From Diatrype stigma (lineage: Eukaryota; Ascomycota; Sordariomycetes; Xylariales; Diatrypaceae): a DNA stretch of 64,000 bases. The translations under genes and the position numbers were made by a program. Positions within the stretch are counted from its first letter, which is position 1; each line of letters opens with the position of its first letter. The stretch is from contig JAKJXP020000141.1 of NCBI GenBank assembly GCA_022225965.2, positions 1-64,000 on the forward strand. Direction: 5' to 3'. The notes beneath the pieces were generated by a model. It worked only from the letters and a program-made list of their open reading frames with translations, was not told the origin of the DNA and made no database searches. This document shows, one piece after another, positions 46,576 through 56,962 of the stretch.

Positions 46576-46902
46576 AGGGCAAGAGCTGCCTGCTACAGAT
46601 CTACACCTGGCGTATAATTACCGATCAAGGGTTGTATGGAGCAGACGTTCTCCGTTCACGTCTTTGTCACTGCCGGGATGGCTCAAAGGCGTTGGGTATA
46701 TGAATTGCAGGGCCAAAGTTCTCGGCCATGCAGTTGTGCAATAAAGACACCCCTTTAATAAAGATAACACTAAGTCTAGCGACACGACTTGGAAACGAAG
46801 CCAACGGAAACACGGAAGCATACCTCCCACAACCAAATCCTAGTTCCACACTGCCATCCCCTCGCCTCGCCTCGCCTCGCCTCTCCTAGTCGGTCCTTTT
46901 TC
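46576..46902. other. Convergent 3' region
   Basis: No gene. It contains a short pentanucleotide repeat (CTCGC, about five units at 46860-46884), just past the EthD stop codon. Confidence 0.6.
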
Positions 46903-47304
46903 TCAAGCCCCACCCTCCCGCACCGTAACGTCCGTCTCCCCCAGCAGCACCGTCCTGACGCGCGAGCGGTCGAAGAAGTGCTTCTCGTCCTCCTCGATCG
47001 CCCTCGCGTTCTCCTCCTCGCGCAGGATGGCGACGAACGCCCGGAACGCGTCCTCGCTCTCGAAGGCCATCTCGGCCAGGACGTCGTAGTCGACGTCGGC
47101 CTGCGACCCGGCGAACACCGTGGCGCTGTACTCGTCGGCGCCGGTGCGGGTGCGCTGGACGTACCGCCGCGTGTGCGTCAGGGGGAAGCGCGCGCCCGTC
47201 AGCGCCTGCACGAGCGGGATGTGCTTCTTGTCGTAGTAGTGCTGGAACGCGGCGGGCGTGACGTGGGGGAGGCGGTGGCCGATTACGAGGACGTTGTACG
47301 TCAT
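46903..47304 (-). CDS. EthD-domain protein (dimeric alpha+beta barrel)
   Basis: Single exon, 133 aa from the ATG at 47304; the open frame extends to 47328 only from a TTG. EthD-type proteins are small homodimeric ferredoxin-fold barrels. Bacterial EthD is needed for ether degradation, and fungal members include cyclases and dehydratases of polyketide pathways. Visible landmarks are YNVLVIGHRLPHVTPAAFQHYYDKKHIPLVQ (the family H/Y-x-H-x-P pattern), an RRYVQRTRTG strand, DVLAEMAFESEDAFRAFVA and EDEKHFFDRSRVRTVLLGE near the end. This matches an intact single domain. There is no polyketide synthase in the window, so the substrate is unknown. It lies beside a Zn2Cys6 gene, which may be functional or chance. 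Confidence 0.83.
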   Translation of the reverse strand: MTYNVLVIGHRLPHVTPAAFQHYYDKKHIPLVQALTGARFPLTHTRRYVQRTRTGADEYSATVFAGSQADVDYDVLAEMAFESEDAFRAFVAILREEENARAIEEDEKHFFDRSRVRTVLLGETDVTVREGGA

Positions 47305-48347
47305 GTTGGATTGGCGTTTAAAGAACAAGAAGAAAGCAAAAGATTGTTTTTGCTTCTGTGGCTTGTGGTTACCTGACTAGGGTGGAAGGAGGAGGAGCTG
47401 AAACGGCGAGCTTTCGCAGTGTAATTAAGGAGTAAAACCCTCCTGGTGAGCAGTACTGGTTGTGGCTTGGAATTGATTCTCCTTTGTTGTCAACTTGTCC
47501 TGCAGCGATAGAAGGGAGACCATGTTAGCCTAGACGATGTCTCTCCTTATATACACAACAGCCCTGCCGGTGCAGTAGTGAGTCAATCATGGCCTATGGA
47601 AATTGCATGTCTTCCAGCTCTCCAGTCCCTTCTAGAAGATTCAAGATGTAACTAGACATGTCTGTGTTACTTATCATATCTAGGATGTTGAGTTGCTAGA
47701 AGTAGAGGACAGAACAGGAGCAGGCAGCCCTCACTACCTTGGCAGCTTACCTACGGGTACCTAATCCGTATAGGGATGTATGACTGGTAATGGCCAGACC
47801 TCATTGGCTACAGCCCTCAATCTAGTCTAAGATTCAATGTTCTACAAGCCGACACGGGGGCACGACTTTGCGAGCTGATCTAAATGAAATCTGTACCTAC
47901 GGGCTACGGTTTTCCAGGAGGCAAGTAAAATGGAAGGATCGCGGGATTATGCAGTCGATGGTTACACCGGGTTTCCCTTTGTCCTTTTTCTTTTCAATGT
48001 CACTGATTTCAACCGCAGCCATTCTTTGATCGTAAAGAGAATTTGATATTTGATATTTGATGAGGAATGACGTGGGCAGGCCTACTTACGCTATCTATAC
48101 GCCATACGCTAAGCTGCGCCACCATAAGCCGGTGAGGTGTAGCCTGGGATGATCCTTTTCAGCTGTCAGTAGGTAATCAATATCAACTCAACCTCTTCCT
48201 CCTACCTGGTCTTCGACAATAAACCCAGAACCTGCTTCTACGTTCTAGCAGGATCTCGACAGTGCCCGACTACAATACATGAGACTTTGACATTACTGCA
48301 CATACTGAATGGCTCAGTGACTATCCAGGCAGCTAGATTAGCCCGCC
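47305..48347. other. Intergenic region (divergent promoters EthD / arrestin)
   Basis: 1.0 kb with no supported gene. A short direct repeat of GATATTT occurs near 48042-48058. Confidence 0.55.
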
Positions 48348-49775
48348 ATGTCGAACGGCAGCCTAACAGCTACGATCGTGCTGGACAAGCCCGACCACGT
48401 GCACTGCGGCAGCCATGATCCAGTGACAGGAAATGTGTGTCTGCGCTACCGCCCTCCACCCCTCGCCAGCGCCGACGCCGCCGCCAGCAGCAGCAGCACC
48501 GAGCTGTTCGGCCCGCTGCGCGTGACGATCCGGCTGCACGGCCGGGCCAAGACCAAGATCAAGCGGGACAAGGAGTACGACCGCGGCCGGGTGCCGCTGT
48601 TCTCCATGGCGCGCCTGGTCTACGACGGGCCCCTGCGCCTGGCGGCCGGCGCCGTGCGCCTCGTGCCGTTCGCCGTGCGCTTCCCCGACACCGTGGCGCC
48701 GACCGCGGCGCAGGTGCAGGCGTTCCCGCGCTGCTTCGACGCCCGGGACGCGCGCTTCGACACCGCGCCCGACCAGCCGCTGCCGCCCGCCATGAGCACG
48801 GCCTACCACGGCTTCACCCAGACCTTCGAGTGCTTCGTCGAGTACCGGCTCGGCGCCGCCGTGGCCATGCCGGGCATGCACGTCAGCGTCCACTGCCCGA
48901 GGGACGAGGACGGCCCGCTCATCGCGTACGATCGCGCCCTGCCGCCGCCGTTGGCGCTGACCACCACCGCCTTTGGGAGCAGCGGTGGCATAGACCCGCG
49001 ACCGCACCGGCTCGGCGGCACCATACGCGTGCAGAGCAAGCACCTGCTGCCCGAGGCGGACCGCCCGCGCGGGTTCCGGGCGAAGACCAAAGCCGCCCTC
49101 AACCCGACGGCGTACTACCCCGTGGCGGTGTTCGGGTGGAGCTGCGCGGTGCCGACGCAGGTGTGCCGCGACGAGAACGCGACGGTGCCAATCACGGTGC
49201 GCGCGTGGCCGCGGTTCGAGGAGAGCACCGCGGCGTCAGCAGCAGCAGCAGCAGGAGGCGGGGATGCGAAGATGGCGGCGATGCCCGAGGTCCGGCTGCT
49301 CCGCTGCGCCGTGCGCGTCACGGCGCACACGCGCGCGCGCGCCGAGATCCACTTCGTGAGCTGCCACGACGCCGAGGGCCACGAGGACGTGGCGTTCTGG
49401 TCGTCGCGCCCGGACCCGACGCCCTTCCGCGAGGCCGACGGCTGGACCAAGACCCTCGGCTCCGTGACCCTGGGCCGGCGCGTGCCGAGCTCGTTCCGGA
49501 CCGTCAACATCGCGCGCTACTACCGCATGCACGTCGGGCTGGCCTTCGCGCTGCCCGGTGGCGAGACGCGCGATTTCAAGGACGTCTTTTCCCTCGACGT
49601 GCTCCCGCCGCTGGCTCGGGCCCAGACCGAGGCCCAGGCTCCTCCCCTGGCGCCTGCGGTGGCGGAAGATCCCATGCCGATGTACACGGCAGCGCTGGCC
49701 GCGGAAGACCCTATCAGCCCGCCGGCGTACGAGGAAGTCGCAAAGCCGCCGAAATATACCGCTGCGCCTACATGA
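48348..49775 (+). CDS. Alpha-arrestin (ART-like) with C-terminal PY motifs
   Basis: Single exon, 475 aa. Alpha-arrestins recruit the Rsp5 ubiquitin ligase to plasma-membrane transporters to trigger their endocytosis. The N-terminal arrestin fold is visible from about residue 8: ATIVLDKPDHVHCGSHDPVTGNVCLRY, then GPLRVTIRLHGRAKTKI, with the second sheet ending in PTAYYPVAVFGWSC and VRAWPRF. The C-terminal 20 residues contain two PPxY motifs (PPAY and PPKY), the ligands of Rsp5 WW domains. The coding region is very GC-rich at third positions compared with its flanks. The start at 48348 is the first ATG and gives a full-length arrestin N-domain. Confidence 0.82.
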   Translation: MSNGSLTATIVLDKPDHVHCGSHDPVTGNVCLRYRPPPLASADAAASSSSTELFGPLRVTIRLHGRAKTKIKRDKEYDRGRVPLFSMARLVYDGPLRLAAGAVRLVPFAVRFPDTVAPTAAQVQAFPRCFDARDARFDTAPDQPLPPAMSTAYHGFTQTFECFVEYRLGAAVAMPGMHVSVHCPRDEDGPLIAYDRALPPPLALTTTAFGSSGGIDPRPHRLGGTIRVQSKHLLPEADRPRGFRAKTKAALNPTAYYPVAVFGWSCAVPTQVCRDENATVPITVRAWPRFEESTAASAAAAAGGGDAKMAAMPEVRLLRCAVRVTAHTRARAEIHFVSCHDAEGHEDVAFWSSRPDPTPFREADGWTKTLGSVTLGRRVPSSFRTVNIARYYRMHVGLAFALPGGETRDFKDVFSLDVLPPLARAQTEAQAPPLAPAVAEDPMPMYTAALAAEDPISPPAYEEVAKPPKYTAAPT

Positions 49776-50251
49776 ACTGTTCACATGATTATTATACAGG
49801 GCCAGGATTCAACGAACAGCAATACTTATGCATGCGAAACTACACTATTCTGACTATGTCTTATCCTAAGCATCACGTACCAATGTCGAAGTTCAACCGG
49901 AATCAATCGACACCTCTCCAAAATCATCGTGTATCCCATAGCATTGAGAAAGAACGCCCGTGAACCAACCATACCAACGCCCGAAACGAACAAAAGAAAA
50001 ACAAAACAAGACCCAAATGAGCACAACAGACGCCCGCTGATGATGACCTCGCCGCTCTCATCCAGTATTTCTTCTCCGGGGTTTATTGCGACCTGACTTC
50101 CGGGGGTACCTCGGATATCCCACCTGGTTTGTACTCACGAACGGGTCTTGATCGGCGACCTTACCCACGTCGGTGTCCCGAGCGGAGTAGATCCAAAGCT
50201 GGCGATGCCGGTACGGTTGATCCTGTGACACGATATTTGTTCATTAAAGCT
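49776..50251. other. Convergent 3' region
   Basis: 476 bp with no supported gene. It holds the 3' UTRs of the arrestin gene and the minus-strand repeat protein. Confidence 0.6.
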
Positions 50252-51500
50252 CTACTGCAAGGACCGAAAAAACGTCTTTACATGTTAGCTGGTAGGGCGT
50301 GCTTACCATTGGTCCTCGGTACATAACATTGACCTCCCGGAAATTCTCAGGTGCCAGCGCACAGTCTGGACAGGTTATGAGGCCCTGGTGTGCTTGGTTC
50401 GACCAAGTCATAACGTCAATGACCCAGGTCGTGTCGGCGCGCTTGCAGAAAATACAAACTGGGTTGTTTTGCTCCTCTATCGTGATGATATCTTCGGTCT
50501 CCGTTTGTCCTGAGACGGTGTCCGGGAGGCCGTCCGGGGGGCCGTCCGAGGGGCCGTCCGAGTGGCTGTTCGGGGGGCTATTCGGGACGCTGTTCGAGAC
50601 GCTGTCCGGGGCGCTTTCCGGAGCGCTGTCCGGGGCGCTGTCCGGGGCGCTTTCCGGGGCGCTGTCCGGAGCGCTGTTCGAGACGCTGTCCGGGGCGCTT
50701 TCCGGGGCGCTGTTCAGCTCCCTGTGCAGGATGCTATTCATGACGGCAAGGCGCAAAGGGAAACTCCTATCATCTTCCGCTGGTAGCCGAATCTTGGGCG
50801 GGCCACAATCGTTGTGGTCATGATCCTGCCTCTGGCAATCTGCGGGTTGTGAGCCACTAGTGCTAAATTGGAGCGGCAGAATTCGTGAGGGAGTAGCCCT
50901 ACGTATTCTTGGATTTGGGGACCTCGCAGTCTTTTTGGCATCATCATTGTGTCGCGGGCGCTTGGCAGGGGCCTGCGTCGATTCGGCACTGTCTGCTTCG
51001 GGACTGGGACGCTTTTCTCGACCTCTGCCTCCTCCAGCATCCTCCTCTGGCTCGGGCGTTGATGATCTTTCCAAGTTCTGAGAACCCTCAGCAACAGTTG
51101 AAGTTGAAGACTCACCGCCGCCGTCTCTCGGAGAAGCGCTGTCCCTCGTAGGGCCAGGGCTTGGGCTGGTTCCCGCCAAAGGCTGTCCCGATTCAATCGG
51201 TAACCCGTCCAGGCGCCGTGGCACAGGAACATGGATTTGTTTCATAATGCTATTCGCTTGGAACATTGTTCCCATCATGTACGGATCATGGTACGCGATA
51301 TTCGTGAGCTGGACATGGATATTCTGCCTGTAGGTCTGGATCGCGACAAGTCCCAGCCTTTTGTCGCCATCGTCTGCGGGAATGTCCTTGACCCACTTGC
51401 TGATGAGGAGGGGGTTGATTTTCTCTTGTATTTTACCCAGGTAATATATCAACGCCTTACGGTCCTTCGAATACAATTCAAACCAAAATGCCACCGGCAT
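50252..51500 (-). CDS. Unknown protein with SAPD/SAPE repeats and C-terminal CX2C pairs
   Basis: Two exons on the minus strand, 51500-50307 and 50254-50252, giving 398 aa. I do not recognise the family. Residues 1-90 look folded (FWFELYSKDRKALIYYLGKIQEK, LISKWVKDIP, LGLVAIQTYRQNIHVQL). The middle is disordered and S/P/E/R-rich, with basic patches that could direct nuclear import (EKRPSP, AKRPRH). Residues about 262-325 are tandem four-residue units SAPD, SAPE and SVSN. The end carries CIFC at 349-352 and CPDC at 377-380, a CX2C-X24-CX2C arrangement resembling a zinc ribbon. The 52-nt intron (GTAAGC, GCTAAC branch, TGCAG) is well formed, and splicing places TAG as the first codon of exon 2. 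If unspliced, 20 further residues follow. Confidence 0.68.
50531..50716 (-). repeat. 12-bp coding tandem repeats (SAPD/SAPE units)
   Basis: Imperfect 12-nt units, GGGGCGCTGTCC and GGGGCGCTTTCC on the plus strand, decay into related CGTCCGAG-type units. They encode alternating SAPD, SAPE, SVSN and SDGP tetrapeptides and keep the reading frame. Confidence 0.85.
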
Positions 51501-53251
51501 CTCGAATATATGCTATGGATGTTGATGTCGACGATGGGCTGGTTGAAACGAACGGATAAGCATAAATCACTAGAACTGGGAACCGAGACGAGACGAACAA
51601 ATCATCGGAATGATGTGATGTGAACTAAACAAGAAAGGACAAAAGATGAAATGACACCAGAACCTTCCTACTGAAGTGGCTGCTTCGCTTTTTTGGAAGG
51701 ATCATCTTGTGCAGGACCTTCCCTTATATAAGTAAGACTGGAAGCAAGGGCCACATAGTTCAAGCTGCTTTAAATCATAGAAACGTCGTAGACGTCACTG
51801 AGCGACATGCTGTTCTACTCCTATCCTTCTCGGGTCGCCAATGCCAACTTGAGGTATGGGCATGGCCGCCATCCCACGTAAGTCACTCGAAGAATAGAGG
51901 GATCAGTTCGGATTTCGGCATGATCTTCCCCCTCACGCAACCAACATGAGAATTAGGCAAAATGTTATTTTCTGGCAGGGCCTTAAAAGTGTACAGTGTG
52001 TGGAGAGACCATCTCGATTCGACAAAATCCTCTCGTGTTGTCGCGTGCCTCGCCAATGGCCCATGCCAACCCCAAGTTATCTATCCCCAAGAACTTACTG
52101 CCAAGGAACTCTAAGTGATGATCTGACGACATAGGCAAACTGTGACTAACTTGCCTCTGTCTCGCCTCCTACGCACCCAAGTAGTTACAATTTGGTTGAT
52201 GACTTCACATGCAGAACTATCTCCCCTTCGGAGCCCGGCTTGGAACTGAGCAAAGAAAGCACTTACACACAACACATGAACCTTTAGCTTTGGATGGTTG
52301 AGTTTGCCACCCCGTTTCAGATTGCGCTTCCTGCTGGACCCTCCAGGGTCTAAGCTAGGTACTTGCTAGGTATTTGCCAGGGCAATCTAATCCAGATCCT
52401 AAGCCAACGTTAAATAAGGACTGTATACTTTGGAATAAGTAGCCACGAGACATCCTCGAGACGCGGGCCGTTCCTCCCGCCCAGGGTGCGAACACGTGGT
52501 GGGCACAGGTGGAAGGGTAAGTATTCTAGACAGCAGGTGTGACACACTGTCGATGGTTATTACAGCAGCGATTCATTATCCTACCTAATACCCACAACCT
52601 CTGTTGTCTGACGCAGGTGCGAGCCCGCACAAAGTTTATGCAAAGTAGTCCTCGGATTCTCCCGTAACCTTGAAAGGGCTACGGCAAATCCGGCAGCCTT
52701 CGACGTGGCCTCGAAACCACTTTAGTTATTGGAGATGTTCGGAAGAAAAAGAAGCCTGCCAGACCAGAAAATAAGCGTCAACAAGCGAAAAGGTATAAAG
52801 TATGTCTGTCTATAGTGTCCGTTTAGTGACGATACTGTCCAAAGAGCTCGTCGATTCGGGGTCCACCTCAACTGTCAAATTTCACACCCTTTGCTATAAC
52901 TCCTACGCAGCAGTTTCGGTAGGTTCATCTAAAGTGACATAAGGAGAGGACTGGTTCATAAGTAATCTAGTCTAGTATTGTGTCGCTTGATCTGACAGCA
53001 CGGGGGAAGAGCTGGGGGTCAGGGAAAAGGGAGGAATCAATAGCACCCCCGACCTTGGGTACTAGCAAGAACCAGCCGGCTACTACTGACACTCTTTCGT
53101 AGTTGTTGCCTTCGGTAGAAATTGAGGCCTGGTTCTAAGCCACGATTACCTCAACCCATGTTGTTCCCACTTAACATTGGTGATGGCAGGCTTCTCGATT
53201 CGCACAAATAAAATAACAATAAGAGGTAAGATACCAAAAAGAAAGTCAAAC
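51501..53251. other. Intergenic region
   Basis: 1.75 kb with no supported gene. It presumably holds the promoter of the minus-strand repeat protein at its left end. I see no structured element in the remainder. Confidence 0.5.
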
Positions 53252-53256
53252 AAAAA
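53252..53256 (-). terminator. RNA polymerase III T-run terminator
   Basis: Five T on the minus strand, two bases past the tRNA discriminator base, as expected for a Pol III stop. Confidence 0.8.
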
Positions 53257-53258
53257 TA

Positions 53259-53357
53259 TGGTCACGGAGAGGCTTGAACTCTCGGCTTTCGCATTACAGA
53301 TTACTTTTCAGAACAGAAGTATTAGTACGACACTCTAACCAACTGAGTTACGCGACC
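53259..53357 (-). tRNA. tRNA-Ile(AAU) with a 25-nt intron
   Basis: Reading the minus strand from 53357, the acceptor stem GGTCGCG pairs with CGTGACC (one G-U). The D-arm is ACTC/GAGT with loop AGTTGGTTA, the anticodon stem is TCGTA/TGCGA and the anticodon loop starts CTAATA, giving anticodon AAT (AAU). The intron is at 53319-53295, one base 3' of the anticodon, at the canonical position. The variable loop is AAGCC, the T-arm is GAGAG/CTCTC with loop TTCAAGC, and the discriminator is A. The mature length is 74 nt. The A and B box promoter sequences are internal. Confidence 0.93.
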
Positions 53358-53908
53358 TGTTGATTGATTTTTCATTCGGCTTATTAGCCTATAGATAGGA
53401 AGTGGTATAGGAAAGTGTGGAGCAAGCCCTAAAGGAGAAGCTCCTAGTCAGCTGCCCCTTATCGGTCAGTCCTCAGCACCCACTAGTAACGATAAAGGGG
53501 ATAGGTACAACCATGGTCATACTAGGTCAATAGGACTACGATGTGCATTTTGGTAGCTTTATTTCTACCCGGATGACCCATGCGGTTTACCAGAGGGGAC
53601 CGAAGCAATGAGAGACTTGAGAGATAAGCAAAATCAACCTTCAACGTTCCATTATTTCAGGAAACTGAATCTATAGGATGTCGCTGGTATGATTGACCAT
53701 CGTGCAACGAACTGCACACGAATAATAGGGGATCTCCCGCTAAGACTACAGGGGCAGAGTGCAAATGGATCCTTACGTGAACAGTTGTTCGTACGTAGAT
53801 TCGCCCAATCCAAGAAGGAAACGCTACTTAAAAGTTAAAAGCACATCTTTTAGTCGACAAAAACTGTGATGATACAGTATCGGCTGTAAGTCCATACAAA
53901 GATGCTTA
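53358..53908. other. Intergenic region
   Basis: 550 bp between the tRNA and the 3' end of the Zn2Cys6 gene. No gene or repeat is recognised. Confidence 0.55.
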
Positions 53909-56390
53909 TTACATGTAAGGTGTAGATGTGTCGATACCCCAAAGGAAGCCATCACTGAACCTCCAATCGAGATCTCCCATCACCAAATCGAAAGGATCCT
54001 GCTGAGGCTGGTGGTCCAAAGAAGCCAGCAGGTGCCGTTGTTGTTGCTGTTGTTGTTGCGCACCTTCACTTGCCCCCTGGGATGCTGCAGCAGTGCCAGA
54101 AGCAGACATGTCGGCAGCATAGTGGTGATGATGGTGGGAGTTGCTAGAACTGTCGCTCGACCCCGATCCTCCGGCCGTATCCGCCACCGCCCCAGATGAT
54201 CGCGTGGCTAAGTGGCTGCCGAGCGAGGTGCCCGCCGGCGCCCCGGGCTCCAAACCGGCGCTCGACCGTAAGTACACGAAGGTGCTGGGGCTGTGGCCGG
54301 GCAAGAACCGCTGCAGCAGCTCCTTCAGCCCCGTCACCACCTGCCGTATCACGTGCCGCTGGCTCACGTTGTCCGCGACGGCGCCCAGCACGCGCACGAG
54401 GTTCTCCACGCTCTCCAGCGCGTGCATCGTGTGGAAGTGTAACCCGTGCTTGGCCAGGTCCCGCGGCAAGTGGAGCCGGTGCTGGTTCTGCTGCTGCTGC
54501 TGCTGCACCCCCCTGCCCTCCCTCACCTCGGGCTCGCCGAACACGACGGCCATCTTGAGGAGGAATGAGGCGCACACGGCGATCATGGCGTGCACGAAGA
54601 TGGGCATGCCGATCAGCTCCTTGCGGAGGTCGCCGTCGTCGACGATGAGCCGCACGGTGTTGGCCGCGGCGGCGATGGCGGCGTTGGCGGCTTCCTGCCG
54701 GTCCCAGGCCATGATGTGCTGCTGCGGACCTAGACCCGAGATACTATTGCCATCACCATCTTCCGTCCTGGTGGTCCAATAGCCGTGCGCGGAGATGCCC
54801 CGCAGCGACGGCGAGTTGAGCTGGAACCGGGCCAGGTAGTAGTAGAGGATGGTGGTGGCGCCCTTGGACGGCAGCAAGTCTGCCGGTCCTCTCGCCCCCG
54901 TCGCCGTCGCCCCCGTCGCCGCCGTCATCATCGGGTCGCTGCTGTGCCTGCTGCTATGCCTGGTGGGCTGGTATTCGAGGCGCCACTGGTCGATCCGGAT
55001 GTTGAACGACTGTAGCACTTCGAAGTCGGGCCCGGTCAGCTCCAGGTCCGGATCGCAGCCGTACTTGAAGTACGCGTCAGCCAGGATGCGGAACAGCCGG
55101 ACCTGGGCCACGAGCTTGCCGTCGCCCTGCGACGCCAGGCTGCTCTGCAGCAGCCGGCCGGCGTTGCGGATGGCGGCGTCCTCGTGCATCAGCGGCGGCC
55201 GGCCGTACGCGAGCGCGAACTGGTGGTCGCACACGTACAGCACGTACCATAGGCGGGCGCGCTCGTGCGAGGAGGAGGCGGCCGCCGAGCCGCCGCCGCG
55301 GGCGAACTGCTGCAGCGACGGCTTGTGCAGGTTCATCTCCGTGGCGACGCGCACGGCGCGGCTGCAGAGCGCCCAGCTCAGGCTGGTGAGGTAGAAGGCG
55401 CCGATGCACAGGCCGCGGACGTCGTCCAGGTTCTGGCTGCGGAGCAGGCAGGAGCCGCGCATGAGCGAGACGAAGGCGTCGTACGTCGCGTGCAGGGGCT
55501 GCTCCCGGTTGGGGACGTGCAGGGCCGCCACGGTGAGCGCCACGGCGACCAGCAGCGAGGAGGACTGCCGCGCCGAGCGCAGGGATCTGTGCGGGCAGAG
55601 GATGCCGTCGCACAGGAGGGGGTTGATGTGGTCGCGGTAGTGGTCGAACAGGAACTCCGCTTCGGCTACCGAGACCACGCCCTGGCTGATGAAGTCGGGC
55701 CCGTTCGCATCGGCCGGGTCGACCCGGATGAGCTTGGAGCTGCCGGGATCCGTCAGGTTGTAGAGGTTGTTCATGGGCAGGGGCACGAGGTCCGAGTCGT
55801 CTTGCCGGAGGTCGATCGACGGCCCCTCCGATACGAAGTTTCCCCGGGTAGGACTACGAGCCGAGGGAGCTGCTTTCGGAGAACACGATATCGTGCGGAC
55901 TTCCGATGTCGATCGCAACAGTCCGCCGGATCGGGTGCCATCATAGCTTGCTAATGCCGGCAGCTGGTTATGCTGTAGCAGGTGCTCGACAGCATCTTTG
56001 AGCCGTTCAATAGTGGAGGTGGCCTGGGCTTTCCACCTGTTCACTAGTTAGATACATGTCCGAAGCATGTGTTGATGGGACAGGCACGGACGCTGCGTCG
56101 TCATCTATGAACTTTTGTGCAAAGTTATGCGGAACGCAGTTAATGCCGCTTCGCAAACACTTTTTGCACGCCGTTTGCCCTGGCTCTACGAAGCACTTGA
56201 TTTTATGCTTTTTACACTCAGCGCCTACGGGCCACACGATTAGCTTGGGTTCAGGCAGACCGTGCGAGATACACTTACAAGCTCGCGTCAAATGTGGCTT
56301 CTGAGCAACATCGGGGTTTTTGTGGTCACTAAGCGAGGTAAGATCGTATTCTACTCTGGCGCGTTTGTTCCCATTCATCCTATCCGTCAT
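53909..56390 (-). CDS. Zn2Cys6 transcription factor next to the PdxA/MFS genes
   Basis: Three exons on the minus strand: 56390-56279, 56224-56092 and 56036-53909, giving 790 aa. The zinc cluster is rebuilt across intron 1: Cys38-X2-Cys41-X6-Cys48-X8-Cys57-X2-Cys60-X6-Cys67 (RACAECKKHKIKC, then ACKKCLRSGINC). Intron 2 is inferred: donor GTCCGT at 56091, CTAAC branch and CAG acceptor at 56037 give DDDAA joined to WKAQATSTIERLKDAVEHLL. This is the expected linker and coiled coil, and no better donor restores the frame. The fungal-specific TF domain covers about 200-560 (NPLLCDGILCPH, LCIGAFYLTSLSWALCSRAVRVATEMNLHKPS, LWYVLYVCDHQFALAYGRPPLM). The C-terminus has His and Gln homopolymers and an aromatic/acidic end suited to activation. 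It is a candidate regulator of the neighbouring dehydrogenase and importer. Confidence 0.85.
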
Positions 56391-56962
56391 CACAAAGTGT
56401 ATCCGGTCAGAATGTCATGAAAATGCCGAGATCCGTTCGAAGTTTATGGGTTCGCAGATGTGGTCCATGAACTCTCCGTGCCAAAACCGGGGGTGAGATG
56501 GGGAAGGGGGGCATTATAACTCGTAGAAAGGCTAACGCGGCGGCTATACAAGTAGCTCAAAGTCTAGACCCACCTACTGTAGTAAGATGGATAAGCTGGG
56601 GTTGCACTATTCTCGAGCCTCGGAATCTTCTACCGAAGACTAAAGGGGGGCAGGATGGTGGTTGGTAGGCTATCCGGGGCTCGATGCCTCGTGACCCGAT
56701 AGTTATTTGGAATGCGATAGGAATGTTTATGCTGCCCTCGGATTCTGATATCATGCAGTGAACTACTCCAATTTACTTCCAGCGCTATCGTCTATAAAGT
56801 TCAAGTATAGAGTAGGACGGACATTACATCTATGTTGAAATCAGATTGATGCAATGCAATAACCTACGTTGGGTAGTGAAGTCTAAGTCTCCCATTAACT
56901 ATACGGTAGAACCAGTCAAATGAGTCATTCATGATGTGTGTGCTGTCAGATCACCGCAGTAA
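56391..56962. other. Promoter region of the Zn2Cys6 gene and 3' flank of the PdxA-like gene
   Basis: 570 bp with no supported gene. A CGG-N9-CCG arrangement occurs at 56621-56635, one base longer in spacing than the two sites in the next promoter. Confidence 0.5.

Noticed and set aside
34557..47304. Complete secondary-metabolite gene cluster
   Set aside because: Transporters, regulators and an EthD protein are present, but no polyketide synthase, NRPS, terpene synthase or other backbone enzyme is seen.
48437..49963. 508-codon plus-strand frame overlapping the alpha-arrestin
   Set aside because: A +1/+2 shadow in very GC-rich sequence, rich in R, A, P and G. The arrestin frame has the conserved motifs.
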